Shown: positions 1 to 5,607 of the stretch, piece after piece | Layout of the letters: every line of letters starts with the position of its first letter | Position numbering within the stretch: position 1 is the first letter of the stretch | Assembly (NCBI GenBank): GCA_902773305.1 | Contig: CACYEB010000013.1 | Span: 1 to 6,384 of the forward strand | Origin: an uncultured Bacteroidia bacterium | GTDB taxonomy: Bacteria > Bacteroidota > Bacteroidia > Bacteroidales > UBA932 | Direction of reading: 5' to 3' | DNA: 6,384 nt | Made by a program: the position numbers and the translations under genes | The notes under the pieces: model-generated | The model's input: only the letters and a program-made list of their open reading frames with translations | What the model was told of the DNA's origin: nothing | Databases searched by the model: none

Positions 1-636
1 CCCGTCCAGAAGTTCCGCGAGTTCCTAGATCTCTATAAAGGCATTGACAAGAAGCAGCTGCGCGAGAACATGAAGTATTTCCTTGAGGCCATTATGCCCG
101 TCTGCGAGGAGTGTGATATGAATATGTGTGTCCACCCCGACGATCCCCCCATCGAAATTCTCGGCTTGCCACGCATCGTTCGCACAGAGGAGGATATCCG
201 GTGGTTTCTCGACTCCGTGCCCAATAAGCACAACGGTCTCACCTTCTGTGCAGGCAGTCTCTCGGCAGGTGCCTATAACAATGTTGTGGAGATGGCCCGT
301 AAATTTGCTCCGCGCACCCATTTCGTCCACTTGCGCTCTTGCCATATATTCCCCAACGGCGATTTTACCGAGGCCAGCCATCTTGGTGGTCGGGCCGACA
401 TCATAGAACTTTGCCGTATTTTTGAGAAGGTGAATCCGCAATTGCCGATGCGCGTGGATCACGGTCTTACATTTACTGATGTTCCCGGTGGGGTTTTTGA
501 CGAGAACTCACACGGTCATAATGCGGGCTACACACTTCTGGGCCGTATGTTCGCTATGGGACAACTGCAGGGGATATTGGCTACGGTTGATCGTGAACTG
601 GGTATCAAGTACAAACAACCGGGTTTTTTTGATTGA
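1..636 (+). CDS. uxuA: Mannonate dehydratase, 3' part
   Basis: Mannonate dehydratase removes water from D-mannonate to give 2-keto-3-deoxy-D-gluconate, in the cytoplasmic hexuronate pathway that handles glucuronate. The reading frame is open from base 1, so the gene starts upstream. The 211 residues seen are roughly the C-terminal half of a family that is usually about 390-400 residues long. The family's metal site uses two His, one Cys and one Asp (recalled knowledge). Matching residues are visible in order: His in HPDDPP (133-135), Cys in FCAGS (247-249), His in VHLR (328-330) and Asp in RVDHG (457-459). The C-terminal GHNAGYTLLGRMFAMGQLQG stretch is also typical of UxuA. The TGA stop is separated by a single base from the ATG of the next gene, which argues for translational coupling with the reductase that makes mannonate. 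Identification is firm; only the 5' end is missing. Confidence 0.95.
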   Translation, partial: PVQKFREFLDLYKGIDKKQLRENMKYFLEAIMPVCEECDMNMCVHPDDPPIEILGLPRIVRTEEDIRWFLDSVPNKHNGLTFCAGSLSAGAYNNVVEMARKFAPRTHFVHLRSCHIFPNGDFTEASHLGGRADIIELCRIFEKVNPQLPMRVDHGLTFTDVPGGVFDENSHGHNAGYTLLGRMFAMGQLQGILATVDRELGIKYKQPGFFD

Positions 637-637
637 G

Positions 638-2224
638 ATGAAACTTACGGATATCTTGAAGGCAGACTTCGAACCGGCCGACTGGGAGGCAAAAGGTTAT
701 GTGCTCCCCAAGTACGACATCAACACGATAAGGAATAAAACGGCCAAAGAACCTACCTGGGTCCATTTTGGGGGAGGGAATATCTTTCGCGCATTCCCGG
801 CAGCAATACTCAATGATGCATTGAACGCAGGTGTGTACGATCGTGGCGTCGTAGTGGCTGAGACCTTTGATTTTGATGTAATTGACAAGGCATATAAACC
901 CTATGACAATCTCTCCCTGCTGGTCAGCCTCAAGAGCACAGGTACTGTGGAAAAGAAAGTCATTGCGTCAGTTACAGAAACCCTCAAGGCCGATTATCAG
1001 TTTCCTGACTGGCAGCGGCTGAAGGTAATATTCCGTAACCCTTCGCTCCAAATGATTTCTTTCACTATCACAGAGAAGGGTTATGGTATTTCCGAAGCGG
1101 ACCTCTCCCGTGGCATTCAACCTGTCCTTGCACTTGGCAAGGTGGCGGCTTTGCTTTATGAGCGCTATCAGGCAGGGCAGTTGCCGCTTACTTTGCAATC
1201 TATGGACAACTGTTCCCATAACGGAGATAAGGTAAAGGCAGGAATTACTGCCTACGCACAGAAATGGGTTGCAGACGGATTGGTCCCGCAAGCTTTCCTT
1301 GACTATCTCCATGACGGGAGCACTGTTTCTTTCCCCTGGTCCATGATAGATAAAATCACGCCCAGACCGCACCGAAAGGTGAAAAGTATTCTTGCCGCCG
1401 ACGGTTTTGAGGACAATGACTACATCGAGACCGAAAAGCATACCTTCACTGCTCCATTTGTCAATTCAGAAGAGGTTCAGTACCTTGTCATAGAGGACAA
1501 TTACACCAATGGCCGACCCCCACTGGAAAAGATGGGAGTTCTCTTTACGAACCGTGAAACAGTGGACAAGGTTGAGACGATGAAAGTTACAACCTGTCTC
1601 AATCCTCTCCATACGGCAATGAGCATATACGGTTGTTTACTGGGCTATACACTCATATCTGATGAAATGACCGATGAAGACATCCGTTCTTTTATTCAGA
1701 AAATAGGATATATAGAAGCGATGCCGGTAGTCACCGATCCTGTTGTATTGAATCCCTATGAGTTCATCGGCACAGTAATAGGCCGAAGGTTGCCCAACCC
1801 ATTTATGCCGGACACACCGCAACGCATTGCGATGGATACTTCGCAGAAACTGTCTATCCGCTTTGGAGAAACCATAAAAAAGTATTTGTCCCGTAAACTG
1901 GACATTGACAACCTTGTACTTATTCCCCTGGCATTGGCCGGTTATGCCCGATACCTCAAAGGCATACGGGATGACGGGACTGTTTTTGAATGCTCCCCGG
2001 ATCCTTTGCTGAAGGAACTCCAATCTTATGTGTCCTCTATTTCCATCGGCAACTGCTACCAGGACTGGAGTTGCCTGAAAAAGTTGTATTCCCGAAAGGA
2101 TATCTTTGGGGTTGATCTTTATGAAGCCGGGTTGGGAGAGCGCATAGAGGGGATGGTAAAGGAACTTTTCGCCTGCCCGGGAGCTGTCCGTTCCACCCTG
2201 CACAAATATGTGGCGGCGCGCTGA
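638..2224 (+). CDS. uxuB: Fructuronate reductase / mannitol dehydrogenase family oxidoreductase
   Basis: A 528-residue member of the polyol-specific long-chain dehydrogenase family, which contains mannitol 2-dehydrogenase, fructuronate reductase (UxuB) and tagaturonate reductase. The nucleotide-binding segment WVHFGGGNIFRAF is at residues 41-53. MDNCSHNG (189-196) corresponds to the family's CDNxxxNG motif and MIDKITP (236-242) to its VDRITP signature. The catalytic pattern Lys-x5-Asn-x2-His is intact at K316, N322 and H325. The ATG at 638 was chosen because it follows the uxuA stop by one base. An in-frame ATG at 479 would overlap uxuA by about 160 bases and add residues that are just uxuA read out of frame. 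At 528 residues it is longer than the roughly 490 of E. coli UxuB. Family membership is clear from motifs. The substrate, D-fructuronate reduced to D-mannonate with NADH, is inferred from the coupling to uxuA; a mannitol or tagaturonate enzyme is the alternative. Confidence 0.87.
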   Translation: MKLTDILKADFEPADWEAKGYVLPKYDINTIRNKTAKEPTWVHFGGGNIFRAFPAAILNDALNAGVYDRGVVVAETFDFDVIDKAYKPYDNLSLLVSLKSTGTVEKKVIASVTETLKADYQFPDWQRLKVIFRNPSLQMISFTITEKGYGISEADLSRGIQPVLALGKVAALLYERYQAGQLPLTLQSMDNCSHNGDKVKAGITAYAQKWVADGLVPQAFLDYLHDGSTVSFPWSMIDKITPRPHRKVKSILAADGFEDNDYIETEKHTFTAPFVNSEEVQYLVIEDNYTNGRPPLEKMGVLFTNRETVDKVETMKVTTCLNPLHTAMSIYGCLLGYTLISDEMTDEDIRSFIQKIGYIEAMPVVTDPVVLNPYEFIGTVIGRRLPNPFMPDTPQRIAMDTSQKLSIRFGETIKKYLSRKLDIDNLVLIPLALAGYARYLKGIRDDGTVFECSPDPLLKELQSYVSSISIGNCYQDWSCLKKLYSRKDIFGVDLYEAGLGERIEGMVKELFACPGAVRSTLHKYVAAR

Positions 2225-2244
2225 ACCGCAGCGCATTGTCTAGG

Positions 2245-2820
2245 ATGGAAGTTACCAATCTATTGGAAATACACACCCGGGAGGAGTTATATCGCTGGTA
2301 TCAGGGAAACCACCATACGGTATCGGATTTCTGGCTGCGTGTCAACCGGTCGGTGGAAGAATGTGCCGGCGTGGTGCGCTATGTCGATGCCGTGGAGGTG
2401 GCGCTTTGTTTCGGTTGGATTGACAGCACTATGAAGCGCATAGACGACGGCAAACCCGTGCAGCATTTCACACCGCGCCGGAAGGGAAGCCATTGGTGTG
2501 AGCGCAACCTTATCCGCTGCCGCCGTCTGGTCTCCCTTGGCGAGATGACAGAGGCAGGACTCGCGGCGGCGCCGGATCTGGACCCAGCCGGGTTTGTTTT
2601 CGAAGACTGGGTCACCGAAGCCGTAAAAGCTGATGAACAAGCTTGGAATAACTTCCTTTCATTCCCGGAAAACTATCGCCGTATCAGAGTCGATTACATA
2701 CAGCATTACCGTCGTTCAAGCAGGGAGGAAGAGGCTCAGAAGGCACTCGAGAGATTTATCCGTGACTGCCATATCGGCAGGATGCAGCCCGGCTGGAGTG
2801 ATTTCGGCAGGTTGGGATGA
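2245..2820 (+). CDS. YdeI/OmpD-associated (OmdA) family protein
   Basis: A 191-residue cytoplasmic-looking protein of the YdeI/OmdA family, about the usual full length. Visible family marks are the N-terminal SDFWLRV segment, ALCFGWIDS (GWIDS at residues 57-61), FTPRRKGSHW (75-84) followed by an RxxRLVSLGEMTEAGL helix, and a C-terminal AWNNFLSFPENYRRIRVDYI segment resembling the OmdA C-terminal domain. No signal peptide or membrane segment is seen. The family has been linked to bacteriocin or stress protection in some bacteria, but its biochemical role is not settled and I assign none here. The ATG at 2245 is preferred over an in-frame TTG at 2236, because it lets the protein start close to the conserved part and leaves a 20-base gap after the dehydrogenase gene. 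That spacing suggests co-transcription with the uxuA-uxuB pair, although no metabolic tie is apparent. It ends 7 bases from the stop of the convergent ybjQ gene. Confidence 0.87.
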   Translation: MEVTNLLEIHTREELYRWYQGNHHTVSDFWLRVNRSVEECAGVVRYVDAVEVALCFGWIDSTMKRIDDGKPVQHFTPRRKGSHWCERNLIRCRRLVSLGEMTEAGLAAAPDLDPAGFVFEDWVTEAVKADEQAWNNFLSFPENYRRIRVDYIQHYRRSSREEEAQKALERFIRDCHIGRMQPGWSDFGRLG

Positions 2821-2827
2821 TGCCTGG

Positions 2828-3148
2828 TCAGCCCAGTCTTACAGCGGTTCCGGATGCGGTAACCATAAGCATCCCGCCGTTTTCTCCAAGGACTTCATAG
2901 TCGATGTCGATGCCCACGACGGCATCGGCGCCAAGTTGCCTGGCACGGTCTGCCATCTCTTGCATTGCATTTGCCCGAGCCGTAATCAACTCTTCTTCGT
3001 AGGAACCGCTGCGGCCGCCGATGATATTGCGGATACTTGCGGCGATATCACGGATGAAGTTGACACCGGAGATAACCTCTCCGAACACGACACCTTTATA
3101 CTCTGTGATCGTATGACCTTCAATGGTCGGTGTGGTTGTAAGAATCAT
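2828..3148 (-). CDS. ybjQ: YbjQ/UPF0145 family protein
   Basis: A 106-residue protein matching the YbjQ/UPF0145 family across its whole length; members are usually about 100-110 residues. Recognisable segments are the N-terminal [19 protein letters not shown], then [10 protein letters not shown], the [11 protein letters not shown] stretch, a helix with the pattern A..M...[15 protein letters not shown], and a small-residue beta ending [11 protein letters not shown]. Some databases call this a putative heavy-metal-binding domain, but there is no cysteine or histidine cluster here to support metal binding, so the function stays unknown. The start ATG lies at 3146-3148, with no evident Shine-Dalgarno sequence upstream, which is common in Bacteroidetes. 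The gene stands alone on the minus strand, convergent with the YdeI-family gene and divergent from the esterase gene. Its own promoter is not clear; a weak TACATTTA match lies on the minus strand at 3172-3179 without a convincing -33 partner. Confidence 0.93.
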   Translation of the reverse strand: MILTTTPTIEGHTITEYKGVVFGEVISGVNFIRDIAASIRNIIGGRSGSYEEELITARANAMQEMADRARQLGADAVVGIDIDYEVLGENGGMLMVTASGTAVRLG

Positions 3149-3165
3149 AGTCGTCTATACTTTTG
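3135..3165 (+). promoter_or_regulatory. Candidate Bacteroidetes-type promoter for the esterase-glycosyltransferase pair
   Basis: TACTTTTG at 3158-3165 matches all six fixed positions of the Bacteroidetes -7 element TAnnTTTG. GTTG at 3135-3138 matches three of four positions of the -33 element TTTG, and the spacing is exactly 19 bases. Transcription would start near 3172, giving a leader of roughly 90 bases before the ATG at 3260. The -33 part lies inside the first codons of the oppositely oriented ybjQ gene. A weaker alternative nearer the gene is TAACTATG at 3234-3241 with TTG at 3211-3213, spaced 20 bases, but it would leave only a very short leader. The assignment rests on consensus matching alone. 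Confidence 0.42.
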
Positions 3166-3259
3166 ATGACATAAATGTAATGATTATTCTGTTTTGTTGT
3201 ATTTCGTATCTTGGATAAGTGGCTTTTTAGTCGTAACTATGTAGCGCAAAACAGTTCAT

Positions 3260-4651
3260 ATGAAAAAGAAATACTCCTTTCTCTTTGTAGCTGTCGCCAT
3301 ACTGGCCGGTATCATTTTAAGTTGTAGCAAACCTGTTCACGAGCCGGAACCCGAACCAGAACCGGGCCCCGATCCCGACCCCATAGTTCTTGAGAGATTC
3401 GAGTCGTCGGTACAGGTGACGGACAATTGGATCTATGACACAAGGCCCGCAATTGCCATAACGCTGCATAATCCCAATCCGGTAGCAGCCACTGCACAAG
3501 TAAAGATCAAGTTCAGCACCGATAAAGAAGTTGCAGTGACTACCATAGAGAAAGCCGAAGAAGTGGCAGCGGAGGCTACGAAGGATATCACTGTAACAAC
3601 AGAAGAAAACATGGAGCCCGGTTTCTATAAGGCAAAGTGTTATGTGGATGGCCGCATAACAGCAAATTTCGTGTTTGGAATATCTCCTTTCAAGATAGTC
3701 TCGGCGCCTGATAAGCAGCCCGATTTTGATGCATTCTGGGAGACGGCAAAAGAAGCGTTGCCCAATTTGGAAACGAACCGGCCGGTACTCACAAAAATAC
3801 CATCCAAATGTTCTTCGGGGGCCGATGTGTATCTGGTAGAATTGCAGTCTGTCCCCGATAGCGAGGGTGGGGACCCCGTGCTGGTCCACGGCTATTATGT
3901 AGAACCTACCGACGGCAAGAAACATCCGGTACTGATGCATTTCTTCGGTTATGATGACTTGAAGCCCAGCGGCAAGATAGATTGCCCCTCCGGTGGCTCT
4001 TCGCCATTTTTTACAGAGTTCTACCTTTCTACGCGCGGGCAGATGATCAATAACCGTAAGGCAAGCAACCGCAAGGACGGGATTGAAATCGACTTTGAGA
4101 ATATCTATGGAGATTGGTTTGCCTACAACTTCGGCAACCGGGACGGCTACTACTACCGTGGTGCCTTTATGGATTGTGTGCAGGCAGTCCGCTTCATGGC
4201 CACCCGACCTACAAGCGATATGCAGAATGTTTTTGCCGAGGGCTCAAGCCAGGGCGGAGCATTGTCTTATGCCACAGCGGCGCTGAGCGATTATCCGCTG
4301 CGGGCAATCGCCCCCTGTGTCGCTTTCCTGGGCGATTTCCCCGATTATTTCAAAATAGTACAATGGCCGGGAAATGTGGCTAAGGCCAACAAGGGTTCTA
4401 TGACAGACGAAGAGATGTACGCTTTCCTGTCTTACTTCGATACCAAGAATCTTGCGACGCGTATCTCTTGTGCAGTGCTGGCTTGCAGCGGCCTTCAGGA
4501 CGGTACCTGTCCGCCGCATACCAACATAGCCCCTTTCAACAATTTGAAGACCACGGACAAGGAGTATTGGTTCTATCCGAATATGCAGCACGAAATCCCC
4601 AAAGGATGGTCCGGCAAATACACTACTTTTTTCAAATCCAGAGTCAAATAA
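3260..4651 (+). CDS. Secreted lipoprotein acetyl esterase, carbohydrate esterase family 7 (AXE1)
   Basis: A 463-residue predicted lipoprotein that likely removes acetyl groups from xylan or xylo-oligosaccharides; family members also deacetylate cephalosporin C. A type II signal peptide (basic MKKK start, hydrophobic core, lipobox LSC) predicts lipidation at Cys22. Residues about 28-41 form a Pro/Glu/Asp linker. Residues about 43-150 look like a beta-sandwich accessory domain. The esterase domain starts near PDFDAFW (154) and fills the rest, about 310 residues, near the normal size of CE7 enzymes. All three CE7 signatures are present: RGQ (259-261), GSSQGG (328-333, nucleophile Ser330) and HE (His444). 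Asp414 in LQDGTCPP is the likely third triad member and Tyr231 in HFFGYDD matches the family's oxyanion tyrosine. So the enzyme looks intact. Residues after the cysteine (SKPV) lack the acidic surface-export signature described in Bacteroidetes, so inner-leaflet versus surface placement is open. The glycosyltransferase gene follows by 19 bases. Natural substrate is inferred. Confidence 0.91.
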   Translation: MKKKYSFLFVAVAILAGIILSCSKPVHEPEPEPEPGPDPDPIVLERFESSVQVTDNWIYDTRPAIAITLHNPNPVAATAQVKIKFSTDKEVAVTTIEKAEEVAAEATKDITVTTEENMEPGFYKAKCYVDGRITANFVFGISPFKIVSAPDKQPDFDAFWETAKEALPNLETNRPVLTKIPSKCSSGADVYLVELQSVPDSEGGDPVLVHGYYVEPTDGKKHPVLMHFFGYDDLKPSGKIDCPSGGSSPFFTEFYLSTRGQMINNRKASNRKDGIEIDFENIYGDWFAYNFGNRDGYYYRGAFMDCVQAVRFMATRPTSDMQNVFAEGSSQGGALSYATAALSDYPLRAIAPCVAFLGDFPDYFKIVQWPGNVAKANKGSMTDEEMYAFLSYFDTKNLATRISCAVLACSGLQDGTCPPHTNIAPFNNLKTTDKEYWFYPNMQHEIPKGWSGKYTTFFKSRVK

Positions 4652-4659
4652 AAGAAATC

Positions 4660-4663
4660 AGGA
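4660..4663 (+). promoter_or_regulatory. Possible ribosome binding site for the glycosyltransferase gene
   Basis: AGGA lies 7 bases upstream of the ATG at 4671, in the 19-base gap after the esterase stop. It supports this start over any internal one. The other complete genes here show no comparable purine motif at this spacing, as is usual in Bacteroidetes, so the match could also be chance. Confidence 0.35.
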
Positions 4664-4670
4664 CGGTACT

Positions 4671-5588
4671 ATGATTGGGAACACTCCTCCGACCAGGGGA
4701 TTCGTGACGATAGCGACCGGGCAGAAGAGTTACTATGTGCTTGCCCGAAACCTGCTGCTCTCATACAGGCTGCACAATCCGGAATCCCTGCCCTTTGCCA
4801 TAATCTGTGACAGGGAAAACGAAGTTACGGCTATGTTTGACGATGTGGTAGTGATGGATTCTCCGTCGTTTTCGTTCCACGACAAACTGCGTCTGGCTGA
4901 CCTGACTCCCTATGATGAGACAATCTTCATCGACGCAGATTCCCTTGTATGCCGTAACCTTGACCCTCTGTGGGGAATCGCCGAAAAATGTCCTGATTTC
5001 GGTATTTTCGGAGCTGTCTGGGATCCTGACTCCGAAGAAGGGCAGAAGGAATTGGAGCGGGCTGGAAAGCTGCGCGGGAAGATGCACGCCCCCTGTACCT
5101 GCCAGGGAGGGATGTATTTTGTCAGGAAATCTCCCGCACTGGCTCCTTTTATGGACCTATGCATGTATATTTGGGATAACTTCGATGAGTTCCGTGGTTA
5201 TTGCAATACCCCTACCGATGATAATATCATACCGATCGCCTGCTCGGTGTTCGGCTACCTGCCATCAGAGGACTGGTGGCGTATTTTCTGCTTTCTCCCG
5301 GAATCAGAAATCAGGAGCCTTGACATAGTCGGCGGCGATGTGAGCTATTTGTGTAAATTTATGGACCTGAAACCCGGCCCCGATTGCTATTTCGTCCATT
5401 TCAGCACCAGGCTGACCAAAGAATTGCCGTACCGGCGCGAGGTCTACCGGTTGCTGTGCAAAGTACGTGGCAGGCAGCCTTCTCACCTGGCCGAGGGGCT
5501 GATCCGGATGGGCTGTTCCGTCAGAAAGCATTACGGCGACATCCTTTGCCAGGTCAAGAGATTTGTGTATAAGTGCCTTCATCCCTGA
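4671..5588 (+). CDS. GT-A fold, GT8-like glycosyltransferase
   Basis: A 305-residue cytoplasmic-looking protein with the layout of nucleotide-sugar-dependent GT-A glycosyltransferases. The N-terminal segment GFVTIATGQKSYYVLARNLLLSYRL resembles the first Rossmann strand and helix of GT8-like enzymes. FHDKLRLADLTPYDETIFIDADSLV carries the metal- and nucleotide-binding DxD motif (D88-A89-D90). GGMYFVRKSPALAPFM resembles the acceptor-side strand found after DxD in this fold, and CYFVHFSTR (ending about residue 246) may supply the late histidine ligand. No membrane helix or signal peptide is seen; the last 50 or so residues are rich in Arg, Lys and His and could associate with membrane or acceptor. 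It contains 15 cysteines, unusually many for a cytosolic protein of this size. An AGGA at 4660-4663, 7 bases before the ATG, may be a ribosome binding site. The 19-base gap suggests co-transcription with the esterase gene. Sugar donor and acceptor cannot be told; a specific GT family number is not certain. Confidence 0.77.
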   Translation: MIGNTPPTRGFVTIATGQKSYYVLARNLLLSYRLHNPESLPFAIICDRENEVTAMFDDVVVMDSPSFSFHDKLRLADLTPYDETIFIDADSLVCRNLDPLWGIAEKCPDFGIFGAVWDPDSEEGQKELERAGKLRGKMHAPCTCQGGMYFVRKSPALAPFMDLCMYIWDNFDEFRGYCNTPTDDNIIPIACSVFGYLPSEDWWRIFCFLPESEIRSLDIVGGDVSYLCKFMDLKPGPDCYFVHFSTRLTKELPYRREVYRLLCKVRGRQPSHLAEGLIRMGCSVRKHYGDILCQVKRFVYKCLHP

Positions 5589-5607
5589 GAGAAGGACTTC
5601 CGGTTAA

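Noticed and set aside
479..637. In-frame upstream extension of the dehydrogenase gene to an ATG at 479
   Set aside because: It overlaps uxuA by about 160 bases, the added residues resemble no dehydrogenase N-terminus, and the ATG at 638 sits at a normal coupled position.
1637..2236. Minus-strand open frame of 199 codons opposite the dehydrogenase gene
   Set aside because: It lies almost entirely within a gene with clear family motifs, and its translation shows no domain or signal. It is a composition shadow.
2852..2874. Possible hairpin GGATGC/GCATCC near the convergent stops, considered as a terminator
   Set aside because: A 6-base stem with an 11-base loop and no U-tract, lying inside the ybjQ coding region. 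It is probably incidental.
2633..3166. Plus-strand open frame of 177 codons running from the YdeI-family gene through ybjQ
   Set aside because: It joins the out-of-frame end of one recognised gene to the antisense of another, and both true genes match known families over full length.
3341..3382. Repeated Glu-Pro/Asp-Pro codons as a possible tandem repeat or phase-variable tract
   Set aside because: The codons differ from unit to unit, so the DNA is not a slippage-prone simple repeat. It is better read as an acidic proline linker.
3317..3940. Minus-strand open frame of 207 codons opposite the esterase gene
   Set aside because: Antisense to a gene with an intact signal peptide and catalytic motifs. 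The translation is Cys/Arg/Tyr rich and looks like an out-of-frame reading.
5589..5607. Gap between the convergent glycosyltransferase and right-edge genes, checked for a terminator
   Set aside because: Only a 4-base palindrome (GAAG-GA-CTTC at 5591-5600) and a short TTAATTAATT run are present; neither has the form of a stem with a U-tract.
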